Below are positions 52,474 through 61,300 of a stretch of 64,000 bases of DNA, one piece after another (the first letter of the stretch is position 1; every line of letters begins with the position of its first letter). The position numbers and the translations under genes are program-made. Source of the stretch: Clavibacter sp. VKM Ac-2872. GTDB taxonomy: Bacteria > Actinomycetota > Actinomycetes > Actinomycetales > Microbacteriaceae. The stretch is from the NCBI RefSeq assembly GCF_015351105.1, contig NZ_JADKRR010000002.1, positions 124,001 to 188,000 on the forward strand. The letters are read 5' to 3'. Below the pieces are notes generated by a model. It was not told the DNA's origin and ran no database searches. It was given only the letters and a program-made list of their open reading frames with translations.

Positions 52474-53039
52474 TTGTCGCGGACGGCCTGGATCTCGTCC
52501 GCCAGCCACGGAGCCGTGGTCGCGGAGCGGACGAGCGCGACGTCGTAGTCGCCGTCGTCCGTGGGCACGCGCACGATGAGCGCGTAGGCGGTCGGCGCCG
52601 GCATGACCGTGCCGGCGCCCGTGACCGCGTGGGCCGTGAGCTTCGAGGGGATCGTGGGCACGAACGCCACCGCGCCCTGCTGCGACAGGAGCGGCGTCAT
52701 CTGCCGCTCCCACTCGGCCTCGGTGATGCCCGGCTGCGCGTACGTGCGCATGACCTTGTCCGCCGCGGTGAGCGCCGCCGCCTGCGATGCCGCGTCGGCC
52801 ACCGGTTCGGGCTCCGCGGCGGCGCCGTCGTCCGTCGCGCCCGGAGAGGACGTACCGGAGCCCCCGCCGGTCGTGCCGTCCGCCGTCACGGCACCGGACG
52901 AGGGGGCGGGATCCACGGGGCTCCCGTCGTCGTGCACGGTGACGCTCGCGCATCCGGCGGCCCCGAGCGCGAGGGCGGCGGCGAGCGCCACGGCACCCGC
53001 CGCGCGGACGACGCCCGACCGCGCTGCGCCGGCTCGCAT
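52470..53039 (-). CDS. Lipoprotein of the T4SS locus
   Basis: A 189-aa protein with a signal peptide and lipobox GAAGC (Cys30), a Gly/Ser/Thr/Asp-rich linker to about 75, and a compact C-terminal domain (VMRTYAQPGITEAEWERQM, LIVRVPTDDGDYDVALVRS). Likely an extracytoplasmic accessory of the channel. No known family recognised. It overlaps both neighbours by 4 bp. Confidence 0.7.
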   Translation of the reverse strand: MRAGAARSGVVRAAGAVALAAALALGAAGCASVTVHDDGSPVDPAPSSGAVTADGTTGGGSGTSSPGATDDGAAAEPEPVADAASQAAALTAADKVMRTYAQPGITEAEWERQMTPLLSQQGAVAFVPTIPSKLTAHAVTGAGTVMPAPTAYALIVRVPTDDGDYDVALVRSATTAPWLADEIQAVRDK

Positions 53040-54436
53040 CAGAGGCCCCGGGCCACGGCCGCCCCCGCGCGGAGCCAGGCCCGCTGCGTGGACGCCCGGA
53101 GCGCGCCGTAGTTGAGGACGTCCGCGCCGAGCGCCGGGTCGTAGGGCACCGTGACCACGTCGCGGGCGAGGGGCGCGAAGCCGTCGGAGATCTTCGCGAG
53201 CTCGGCGGGGGCCAGGTCGTGCTTGTGCGCGCTGACCACCACGACCGCGCGCTCCGCGAGGTCGGCGAAGTGGCCGCCGCGCTCCGCGAGCCCCTCGATG
53301 AGGAGCGCCGCCGACTCCGCCGCCTTGGCTTCGCCGATGGTCGGCACCACGATCTGGTCCGCCCGCTCGATGGCCCGCAGCCACATCGGGTCGGTCTCGT
53401 CGTTGCCCGAGTCGATGAGCACCAGCCGGTAGAACTTGGCGGCGACCGCGTGGATGAGATCCACCGTGGTGTCGTCGAACCGCTGCTGGGTGGCGAGCAC
53501 CTCGGGCTTCGACCGCAGCACGTCGTAGCGGTCGCGGGTCTGGTGGTGGACGAAGTGCGCGAGGTCGGCGGACTGCGCGCCCGTGCCGAGGAGCCGGTCG
53601 ACCTGCGGCAGGAGGTCGAGGATGCTCGCGTCGTGCGGCCCCTGCTCCGTGCTCCAGCCGAGGGTGCCGCGCGTCTGGTTGTTGTCCCAGGCGAGGACGC
53701 CCGCGCCGCCGTGCCGCGCGAAGACGGACGACAGGCAGATGGTGGTCATGGTCTTGCCGACGCCGCCCTTGCCGTTGACGACCGCGACGGTGCGGGGGCC
53801 GGGCCAGTGCTGGCTGACGAGGCGGGTCCACTCGCGCTCGCGACGCTCGTCCTCGGACGGCGACATGCGGATCCCGAGCCGCGTGAGGGTGCCGCGCATG
53901 CCCTGCGTGGCCGGCTCCTCCACCTCCTCGCGCGTGAGGAAGGACTGTCGGGCGGCGCGGCGGGTGAGCGGCGGATCCGCGACGGCGACCGGGGCGGGCG
54001 CGACCGCGGCGGGGATGGTCGGCGCGGGGGCACCGGCCGCGGGCGACGCAGCGGGGACGGCGGCCACCGGCGCCGCGGGGGCGACGGGCGCCGCGGCTCC
54101 CGCATGCGAGGCGGCGGTCGGCGGCACGACCGCGGGCGCCGCGATCGCGTCCGCGCGGTCGAGCTCGCTGAGCGCCTCGACCGTGCCGTCCGGCCCGACG
54201 GCGAGCGCCTGGGATCCGAAGCGGTCGCGCGTCGTGAGGCGCACCGCCCGCTGCATCTGCTCGGCGATGCCGCGCACGCTCATCACGATGCCGCGGCGGA
54301 TGTCGTCCTCCGCCGCCTCCGCGAACGGCGTCGCGACGCCGTTGACGGTGAGCACCCCGGTGGCGAGCCCGTCAGCCGTGGGCGTGATGGTGGCGTCGAT
54401 GCGGGGGAAGGCGGGCACGGTCGGGGCGTCGGTCAT
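53039..54436 (-). CDS. ParA/MinD-type ATPase of the T4SS locus
   Basis: A 465-aa protein. An N-terminal 95-residue domain, then an Ala/Pro linker (100-155), then a deviant-Walker ATPase: NGKGGVGKT (221-229), LAWDNNQTRGTLG and LVLIDSGNDETD. It resembles MinD/ParA proteins found with actinobacterial conjugation clusters, where they may position the machinery or partition DNA. First gene of the leftward operon. Confidence 0.8.
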   Translation of the reverse strand: MTDAPTVPAFPRIDATITPTADGLATGVLTVNGVATPFAEAAEDDIRRGIVMSVRGIAEQMQRAVRLTTRDRFGSQALAVGPDGTVEALSELDRADAIAAPAVVPPTAASHAGAAAPVAPAAPVAAVPAASPAAGAPAPTIPAAVAPAPVAVADPPLTRRAARQSFLTREEVEEPATQGMRGTLTRLGIRMSPSEDERREREWTRLVSQHWPGPRTVAVVNGKGGVGKTMTTICLSSVFARHGGAGVLAWDNNQTRGTLGWSTEQGPHDASILDLLPQVDRLLGTGAQSADLAHFVHHQTRDRYDVLRSKPEVLATQQRFDDTTVDLIHAVAAKFYRLVLIDSGNDETDPMWLRAIERADQIVVPTIGEAKAAESAALLIEGLAERGGHFADLAERAVVVVSAHKHDLAPAELAKISDGFAPLARDVVTVPYDPALGADVLNYGALRASTQRAWLRAGAAVARGL

Positions 54437-54700
54437 CTGCGGCTCTCGGTGAGGGGGCGTCGTGCGGGTCGTTCGGGTCGAGATGCCGGGCGCCCCATGT
54501 GGAGAGCCGGCCCGCTCGAGCGGTCGTGCCCGCCAGGATCGACGACGGCGAGACAGTCTCACGGAAAATGCGAGCAGGATCAAGCACTTGCGTCTGCGCA
54601 AGCACTTTGGCAGCATCACCGTGCAGCAACGTGTCACATCCCCCGCCCGGTGGATCACGCGTGCGGCGAGCACGAGACCCGACGGGTGGATGGGCGAGGG
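54437..54700. promoter_or_regulatory. Divergent control region of the two T4SS operons
   Basis: This 264-bp gap is AT-richer in its middle. AAGCACTT occurs at 54582-54589 and 54600-54607 (18-bp spacing), and the overlapping inverted repeat CTTGCG-TCTG-CGCAAG (54587-54602) sits between them. It is a good candidate binding site coordinating both operons. Confidence 0.5.
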
Positions 54701-55312
54701 ATGAGCGACAGCGGCAATCCGTGGGTGATCGGCGCGCCCGCGGTCGTGGACACCCCCGCGTCCGACGCACCGCCCCTCACCCGCCGCGAGCGGCTCCGCG
54801 GCCCCCGCGCCCCGCAGCCGGCCACCGTCTCCGCGCCCGCGGCGTCGGACCGCCTGCCCCTGCGGCGCGTGGACGGCACAGCCGAGCTGTGGTGGGTCGG
54901 CGCCCACGGCGGCGCCGGCGAGACCACCCTCGCGCGCCTCGCCGCCGGATCCCGCGCCGCCGACCACGCCTGGCCCGCGCCGCCTGCCGGATCCCCCGCC
55001 TCGCGCGTGGTCGTGGTCGCCCGCACCGACCACTCCGGCCTCGTCGCCGCGCAACGCGTCGCCCGCGAGTGGGCATCGGGCCAGGTCGCCGGCCTCGTCG
55101 ACCTGGTCGGCCTCGTGCTCGTGGCGGATGCGCCGGGCCGCCGCCCCAAGGAGCTCCGCCAGCTCGAGCAGCTCGTCGCCGGCGGCTACCCGCGCGCGTG
55201 GACCCTGCCGTGGATCGACGCGTGGCGCCTCGGCCCCGCGGATCCCGCCGACATGGGCCGCGAGCACCAGCGGCTCCTCGCCGACCTGCAGCTCACCGCT
55301 TCCCCCCGCTGA
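54701..55312 (+). CDS. DUF6668-like P-loop relic protein
   Basis: A 203-aa protein resembling a small P-loop domain: WWVGAHGGAGETTLARLA is in the Walker A position but has Glu where Lys is required. It is followed by VVVVARTDHSGLVAAQRV and LVLVADAPGRRPKEL. Such proteins occur at the start of actinobacterial T4SS clusters. ATP binding is doubtful, so a structural or regulatory role is likely. First gene of the rightward operon. Confidence 0.65.
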   Translation: MSDSGNPWVIGAPAVVDTPASDAPPLTRRERLRGPRAPQPATVSAPAASDRLPLRRVDGTAELWWVGAHGGAGETTLARLAAGSRAADHAWPAPPAGSPASRVVVVARTDHSGLVAAQRVAREWASGQVAGLVDLVGLVLVADAPGRRPKELRQLEQLVAGGYPRAWTLPWIDAWRLGPADPADMGREHQRLLADLQLTASPR

Positions 55313-55338
55313 TCCCCCTTCCACGAGAGGTCCACCGC

Positions 55339-55662
55339 ATGTCCCCCACGCTCCTCGCGCTCGACGCCGTCCACCAGGCGTCCGCGCACATCCACCACGC
55401 CCTCGACGCCGTCGCGATCGACGTGCCCGACGGCCAGGCGTCGGCCCCCAGCGACTGGACCGACAAGTTCAGCCGCATCATCGGCATCGCCAAGTGGGTG
55501 CTCCTGCCCCTCGCGGTGCTCTCCCTCATCGCCACCGGCGCGATGCTCTTCCGCAACAACCGGCACGAGGGCGGCGAGATCCAGGAGCGCCTCATCAAGA
55601 TCGGCTTCGGCCTCTTCCTCGGCCTCGGCGCCGCGTCGCTCGTGAGCTTCGTCATCGCGTAG
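55339..55662 (+). CDS. TrbC/VirB2-like two-helix membrane protein
   Basis: A 107-aa protein with two hydrophobic helices (about 52-68 and 87-106) and a short polar loop, similar in size and topology to VirB2/TrbC pilin-like subunits. No classical signal peptide is clear. Ribosome binding site GAGAGG. Its position before the VirB6-like gene supports a channel role. Confidence 0.6.
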   Translation: MSPTLLALDAVHQASAHIHHALDAVAIDVPDGQASAPSDWTDKFSRIIGIAKWVLLPLAVLSLIATGAMLFRNNRHEGGEIQERLIKIGFGLFLGLGAASLVSFVIA

Positions 55663-55713
55663 CGCGACCCCCGCCTCCCCACACGCGCCGCCCGCTCCCC
55701 CGAGAGGATCCTC

Positions 55714-56466
55714 ATGAGCACCCCCGCCACGCCCTTCCACAAGCGCCCGCTCTGGATCGCCATCGCGGCCTTCCTCGCCCTCGTCCTCGTGGGCGGCGGC
55801 ATCGCGGCGGCGAGTGGAGCGTTCTCGGGCGGCGGGACGCCGGCCGCGGCGCCGACGAGCGACGCGGCTGCCGCCGAGCCGGAGACGCCCGCCTCGCCGA
55901 GTGCGTCCGCGCTGCCCGACGGCGCCGCGTCCGTGTGCGGCCTCCCGGGATACGAGGAGACGAGCTCGCTCGCCACCGCTCCGAAGACGACGTGGAAGCT
56001 CGTCGGGACGGTCGCGGTCCCGGATGACCCGCAGGGTGCCGGCCCGGGGATCACGGGCTCGAACGGCATCCGCTCCTGCTACGCCCACACGGCGACGGGC
56101 GCCCTGTACGCCGTCGCCAACTACCTCGGGCAGGCCACCGACGCACGACTGATCAGCCACATCGCCGAGCTGGTGGCTCCGGGGCCGGGCAAGGACGCGG
56201 CCGCTGCCGCGGCAGCCGCAGGGGCGTCGTCGAGTGTCCGCCTCCAGATCGCCGGCTTCAAGATCGAGTCGTACTCTCCCTCGGAGACGACCGTCGACGT
56301 CGTCGCCACGGTCACCGACAAGGGCAACGCTCTCGTGAGCATGCCGATGATCCTGAAGTGGGTCGACGGCGACTGGAAGTTCGAGCTCACGGACAAGGGC
56401 ACCCTCCCCCTCGACTCGTCGCAGCTCCAGAGCCTCGGCGGATACATCCCGTGGGCCGGGGCGTGA
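55714..56466 (+). CDS. Single-pass T4SS-locus protein with extracytoplasmic domain
   Basis: A 250-aa protein with one TM helix (about 12-34), an Ala/Pro/Ser linker, and an exported domain with two Cys (VCGLPGYEETS; GIRSCYAHT) and an Ala-rich stretch near 160-170. Similar proteins follow the pilin-like gene in actinobacterial conjugation clusters. The function is unknown. Confidence 0.62.
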   Translation: MSTPATPFHKRPLWIAIAAFLALVLVGGGIAAASGAFSGGGTPAAAPTSDAAAAEPETPASPSASALPDGAASVCGLPGYEETSSLATAPKTTWKLVGTVAVPDDPQGAGPGITGSNGIRSCYAHTATGALYAVANYLGQATDARLISHIAELVAPGPGKDAAAAAAAAGASSSVRLQIAGFKIESYSPSETTVDVVATVTDKGNALVSMPMILKWVDGDWKFELTDKGTLPLDSSQLQSLGGYIPWAGA

Positions 56467-56467
56467 C

Positions 56468-58021
56468 GTGGACTGCAGTTTCGTCGACGTCGGGTGCAAC
56501 ACCTCGAAAGTCGTCGCCGACGCGATCGAGCAAGGAGCCACGAACACCCTCAAGCAGCTGATGGACGCCGCCCTGACGACCTTCGGCCAGGTCATCGCGT
56601 CCCTCGGCACCATGTGGGTGTACGTCCCGGCGCCGGAGTTCACGAAGGGTGCCGCCTCGACCGACGGCTACACGGCGAGCGAGACCGTCACGAGCGACTT
56701 CGACACGCTGCTCGGGTACATCGCGTGGATCGGGCTCATCGTGGCCGTCCTCTCGATCATCGGCTTCGCGATCCTCTACATGCGCGCCCGCTCCGCGGAG
56801 ACGGGCATGGACGCGCTCGGACGGCTCGGGCTGGTGCTCGGCGGCGTGTTCCTCATCACCAGCGCGTCGTCGCTGGTGGCCTGGGTCATTCCCAAGACGG
56901 CCCCGGACGGATCCACCACAGCCGTGGGGTTCCTGCAGAACTCGACCTGGTTCGTCGTCCTCGCGATGGCGGTCGGTTCGGTGATCCTCGCGGGCATCCG
57001 GCTGGCGTGGACGCAGCGCGCGGACCCGGTGCGCGAGCTGCTCCGGTCCCTGGTCACCCTCGTGATGGTCTCCACCATCGGGCTCACGGTGATCCAGCTG
57101 GCCGTCCGGCTCGGTGACGCCTTCGCCGTCGGCGTGCTGAACGCGTCGACCAAGTGCGACGTGGCGGTCGTCGGCGGGAGCTGCTTCGGCAGCAACATGG
57201 CGCTGATGATCCAGCTGACCGCGGAGTCGCCGCTGGGGACCATCGGGGTCCTGATCCTCGCCCTCATCGCCATCCTCATCTCGTACATCCAGATCGGGAT
57301 GATGATCATCCGGTCGGCGATGCTCGTGCTCCTCGCCGGGATCCTGCCGCTCACCGCCAGCTTCACGAACACGCCGACCGGGAACCAGTGGTTCCGGAAG
57401 TCCCTCGGATGGCTGACCGCGTTCATCCTCTACAAGCCCGCCGCCGCCCTCGTCTACGCCGCCGCGTTCCGCCTCATCGGCACCGACCTCTTCGCGAAGG
57501 ACGGTCAGGGCGTCTGGGCCGTGCTCACCGGGGTGGCGCTCATGCTCATCGCGCTCGTCGCGCTGCCCGCTCTCATGCGCTTCATCGCGCCGATGGTCGC
57601 TCCGGCCGGCGGGGTGTCGGGCGCTGCGGTGGCCGGTGCGGTGATGGGCGGGGCCGGCGAGGCCGCGTCCGGGGCGATCAAGCAGGCCGGATCCATGGCG
57701 AGCAGGTCGAACGGCGGCGGAGGTGGCGGCGGCAGCGCGGGCGGCGGTCCGTCGGGTGCCGCCAACGCGAGCGCCGGCGCACGCAGCGGCACCGCCGCCA
57801 AGGGCGCGGCAGCCGGAGCCAAGGCCGGCGCCGGCGCGAGCGGCGCGGCAGCGGGCGGTGCCGCCGGCGGAGCGGCCGCCGCCGGAGCCGCGGCGGCGGG
57901 CCCCATCGGCCTCGCCGCGCTCGGCGTCGCGAAGCTCGCCGAGGGCGCCAAGAAGGCGGCGCACGCCACGAAGGGCGCCGTCGAGGACGCCGCGGGAGAG
58001 GGCCCCTCGGGGGCCAGGTAG
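56468..58021 (+). CDS. VirB6/TrbL-like polytopic channel protein
   Basis: A 517-aa protein. Several hydrophobic helices lie between about residues 75 and 400, with a paired Cys loop (STKCDVAVVGGSCFG), then a long Gly/Ala/Ser low-complexity tail (about 400-517). The topology and the conserved transmembrane region fit the TrbL/VirB6 inner-membrane channel component. GTG start 2 bp after the preceding stop. Confidence 0.75.
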   Translation: MDCSFVDVGCNTSKVVADAIEQGATNTLKQLMDAALTTFGQVIASLGTMWVYVPAPEFTKGAASTDGYTASETVTSDFDTLLGYIAWIGLIVAVLSIIGFAILYMRARSAETGMDALGRLGLVLGGVFLITSASSLVAWVIPKTAPDGSTTAVGFLQNSTWFVVLAMAVGSVILAGIRLAWTQRADPVRELLRSLVTLVMVSTIGLTVIQLAVRLGDAFAVGVLNASTKCDVAVVGGSCFGSNMALMIQLTAESPLGTIGVLILALIAILISYIQIGMMIIRSAMLVLLAGILPLTASFTNTPTGNQWFRKSLGWLTAFILYKPAAALVYAAAFRLIGTDLFAKDGQGVWAVLTGVALMLIALVALPALMRFIAPMVAPAGGVSGAAVAGAVMGGAGEAASGAIKQAGSMASRSNGGGGGGGSAGGGPSGAANASAGARSGTAAKGAAAGAKAGAGASGAAAGGAAGGAAAAGAAAAGPIGLAALGVAKLAEGAKKAAHATKGAVEDAAGEGPSGAR

Positions 58022-58033
58022 GGACACGGATCC

Positions 58034-59542
58034 ATGAGCGCCATCGAGGGACGCGCCACCGCGCGCACGTACGGCAACTGGCGGAAGCCGCGCACCCGCG
58101 GCGTCGGCGGGCTCGGCATGTTCCCGACGATGTTCGGGTTCGCCGGGGCCGTGATGGTCATCATCGTCGCCACCAACAAGGGACTCGTCGCCGGGGTGAT
58201 CACGGCGGCGGTGTTCGCCGGCGTGCTCGCGGCGGTCGCGGTCAAGGACAAGCACGGGGAGTCGGGGATGATCCGGATCATGAACCGCGCGGGCTGGCTG
58301 TTCGCCCGCAACCGCGGCGCGCACCTCTACCGCTCGGGGCCGCTGGGCTTCGCGGAGTGGGGCACGGCGCAGCTGCCGGGCCTCGCCGCGGGATCCCGCC
58401 TCACCGAGTGGAAGGACTCGTACGGCCGGCCGTTCGCGCTCATCGAGGTGCCGTCGACGAACGACTTCACGGTCGTGCTGGGGGCCGAGCCCGACGGATC
58501 CGCGCTCGTCGACCAGGAGCAGGTCGACATCTGGGTCGCCGAGTGGGGCTCCTGGCTCGAAGCGCTCGCCGACGAGCCCGGCCTCGTGGCCGCGTCCGTC
58601 ACGCTCGAGACCGCGCCCGACACCGGCACGCGGCTCGCCTCCGAGGTGCTCGGGCGCATCGACGACCGCGGATCCGAGTTCTCCAAGAGCGTGCTGCGGA
58701 AGATCGTCGCCACCTACCCGGCGGGCGCCGCGACCATCAAGGCGTACGTCGCCATCACCTTCGCGGGCGCCACGCGCACCGGCGCCGCCCGCCGCAGCGC
58801 CGAGGAGGTCGGCCGCGAGCTCGCGTACCGGCTGCCCGGCCTCACCTCGGGCCTCTCCTCCACGGGCGCGGGCGCGGCCCGGCCGCTCACGGCGCAGGAC
58901 CTGTGCGAGGTGGTGCGGATCGCCTACGACCCGGCCGCGGCGATCCTCATCGACCAGGCGAACTCCGCCGGCCAGGCCACCGAGCTGTACTGGCCGGAGG
59001 TCGGGCCGACCGCGCACCAGGCCGCGTGGGACTCCTACCGCCACGACTCCGCGCTCTCCGTGTCGTGGATGATGTCGCAGGCGCCGCGCGGGAACGTCGG
59101 CGAGTCGATCCTCTCCCGCCTGCTCGCGCCGCACCGGCACATCGCCCGCAAGCGCGTCACGATGCTCTACCGGCCCATCGACCCGGCGCGCGCCGCCGCC
59201 ATCGTCGAGGCCGACAAGCGCGACGCCGAGTTCCTCGTCGGGTCGACCAAGAACCCCACGGGCCGATCGCGCAAGGACGTCATCGCGGCGTTCGCGAACG
59301 AGTCGGAGGAGTCGGGCGGCGCGGGCCTCGTCAACTTCGGGATGGTCGTGACCGCCACGGTGCAGGATCCGGCCACCATCGAGGACGCGCGCGCCGCGGT
59401 CGACAGCCTCTCCGCGCAGGCCCGCATCCGGCTCCGCGTGGTGCACGGCTCGCAGGACTCCGCGTTCGCCGCCGGCCTGCCGCTCGGCCTGGTGCTGCCG
59501 CGGCACCTGGCGATCCCGCACGACATCCGGGACCAGCTGTGA
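58034..59542 (+). CDS. SCO6880-family conjugation protein
   Basis: A 502-aa protein with two N-terminal TM helices (about 32-70, a PrgI-like hairpin) and a large cytoplasmic domain similar to the N-terminal half of VirB4-type proteins (RTYGNWRKPRTRG opening, LYWPEVGPTAHQAAW, LLAPHRHIARKRVTMLYRPID). This family is typical of actinobacterial T4SS clusters and acts with the ATPase encoded next. Confidence 0.8.
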   Translation: MSAIEGRATARTYGNWRKPRTRGVGGLGMFPTMFGFAGAVMVIIVATNKGLVAGVITAAVFAGVLAAVAVKDKHGESGMIRIMNRAGWLFARNRGAHLYRSGPLGFAEWGTAQLPGLAAGSRLTEWKDSYGRPFALIEVPSTNDFTVVLGAEPDGSALVDQEQVDIWVAEWGSWLEALADEPGLVAASVTLETAPDTGTRLASEVLGRIDDRGSEFSKSVLRKIVATYPAGAATIKAYVAITFAGATRTGAARRSAEEVGRELAYRLPGLTSGLSSTGAGAARPLTAQDLCEVVRIAYDPAAAILIDQANSAGQATELYWPEVGPTAHQAAWDSYRHDSALSVSWMMSQAPRGNVGESILSRLLAPHRHIARKRVTMLYRPIDPARAAAIVEADKRDAEFLVGSTKNPTGRSRKDVIAAFANESEESGGAGLVNFGMVVTATVQDPATIEDARAAVDSLSAQARIRLRVVHGSQDSAFAAGLPLGLVLPRHLAIPHDIRDQL

Positions 59543-59602
59543 TCCGCCGCCACCTCGCCGCCGCCCGCCCGGCGACCGCCGCCCGCACCGAGAGGAGCCG
59601 CC

Positions 59603-61300
59603 GTGCCCGCGCTTGACCAGGGATCCCGCAAGGTCGCCACCCGCCGCACCCGGAAGCTCGCCGCCGAGGCCGCCCGCGCGGCGTCCGAGGCCGAGACCCG
59701 TCCCGAGGCGCCGCGGCCGACCCGGGCGGAGCGCCGCGCCCTCCGCACCGCCGCCCGCTCCCACCGCCGCCCGTCCCCGCGCGGCTGGCTCGGCCGGGCC
59801 CGCGGCGAGACCGTCCTCGTGCAGCCCGCCCCGGAGTGGCGCGGCACCACCGTGCAGGTGTGCGGGCTGTGGCCGTACGCGGTCGGATCCAGCAGCCCCA
59901 TCAGCGGCGTGCCCCTCGGCCTGCACCTCGACACGGGCGCCACCGTGTGCGCCGACCCGATCTCGTGGTTCCAGTCCGGGATCATCTCGAACCCGTCGAT
60001 CTTCGCCCTCGGACTCCCGGGCCTCGGCAAGTCGACGCTCATCCGCCGCATGTGCGTGGGCGGCGACGGCATGGGCTACCTGCCGCTCGTGCTCGGCGAC
60101 CTGAAGCCCGACTACGTCGACATGGTGCACGCGCTCGACGGCCAGGTCATCACGCTCGGCCGGGGCCGCGGGCACCTCAACGTGCTGGACCCGGGCGGCG
60201 CGATCGAGGCCGCCGAGCAGCTGCGCGCCGCGGGCTTCGAGCAGGAGCGGCAGCGCCTCATCGCCGACGCGCACGGGCGCCGCAACACGATGGTCTCGTC
60301 CCTGCTGACGATCCTCCGCAAGCAGGCGCCCGACGACGTGGAGGAGTCGATCATCGACGCGGCCCTGCGCGTGCTCGACGACGAGTTCCCGGGCATCCCC
60401 GTGCTCGCCGACCTGCTGCGCGTGATCCAGGACGCCCACCCCGCCGTGCGCGACGTGGCCGTGGACCGCGGCGATCTCGGGCGCTACCAGGAGATCACCC
60501 GTGGTCTCGAGGCCAGCCTCATCAGCCTCACGCGCGGCGGCCGGCTCGGCGAGATCTTCGCGCAGCAGACCGACGTCGCCATGCGGCACGACCGGCCGGT
60601 GGTCTACGACGTGTCGTCCATCGACGAGTCGGACACCGACCTGCAGGCCGCTGTGCTCCTCGCCTGCTGGTCGCAGGGCTTCGGCACCGTGAACGTGGCG
60701 ACCGCCCTCGCCGACGCGGGCCTCCAGCCCCGCCGGCACTACCTGATCGTGATGGACGAGCTGTGGCGCGCGCTCCGCGTGGGCAAGGGCATCGTCGACC
60801 GCATCGACTCGCTCACGCGCCTCAACCGGCAGCGGGGCGTGGGGCTCGCGATGATCACGCACACCATGTCCGACCTGCTCGCGCTCGCCGACGAGCAGGA
60901 CCGGATGAAGGCGCGCGGCTTCGTCGAGCGCGCCGGCATGGTCGTCGCGGGCGGCCTGCCGCGCGCGGAGATGTCGATGCTCACGCAGGCCGTCGCCCTG
61001 TCGCGTTCGGAGCAGGACCTCGTGATGTCGTGGCAGAACCCGCCCGGATGGTCGCCCGACCAGGAGCCCCCGGGACGCGGGCGGTTCCTCATCAAGGTCG
61101 GCGGGCACCCCGGGATCCCCGTGCACGTGGAGCTCACCGAGGAGGAGCGGCACATCAACGACACCAACAAGGCGTGGCACGCGACCGAGTCGTTCCCCGA
61201 GCCCGACGAGGCGACCGGGCGGCCGCCGGAGCCGGCCGGCGACGGGGCCGCCGACGGGTTCGCGGCCGAGCGCGAGACCGTGGAGGCCGGCGCCGCATGA
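59603..61300 (+). CDS. VirB4-like T4SS ATPase
   Basis: A 565-aa ATPase. A basic N-terminus of about 70 residues precedes Walker A GLPGLGKST (137-145), Walker B YLIVMDELW, and the conserved MITHTMSD sensor region. It lacks the N-terminal VirB4 domain, which is supplied by the upstream SCO6880-type protein, so the two genes together equal one VirB4. The GTG start follows GAGGAG. It overlaps the next gene by 4 bp. Confidence 0.82.
   Translation: MPALDQGSRKVATRRTRKLAAEAARAASEAETRPEAPRPTRAERRALRTAARSHRRPSPRGWLGRARGETVLVQPAPEWRGTTVQVCGLWPYAVGSSSPISGVPLGLHLDTGATVCADPISWFQSGIISNPSIFALGLPGLGKSTLIRRMCVGGDGMGYLPLVLGDLKPDYVDMVHALDGQVITLGRGRGHLNVLDPGGAIEAAEQLRAAGFEQERQRLIADAHGRRNTMVSSLLTILRKQAPDDVEESIIDAALRVLDDEFPGIPVLADLLRVIQDAHPAVRDVAVDRGDLGRYQEITRGLEASLISLTRGGRLGEIFAQQTDVAMRHDRPVVYDVSSIDESDTDLQAAVLLACWSQGFGTVNVATALADAGLQPRRHYLIVMDELWRALRVGKGIVDRIDSLTRLNRQRGVGLAMITHTMSDLLALADEQDRMKARGFVERAGMVVAGGLPRAEMSMLTQAVALSRSEQDLVMSWQNPPGWSPDQEPPGRGRFLIKVGGHPGIPVHVELTEEERHINDTNKAWHATESFPEPDEATGRPPEPAGDGAADGFAAERETVEAGAA

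Noticed and set aside
56387-61180. 1,597-codon minus-strand frame over the T4SS genes
   Set aside because: Antisense shadow of coding sequence with third-position G/C. The His/Asp/Arg-rich translation lacks any domain.
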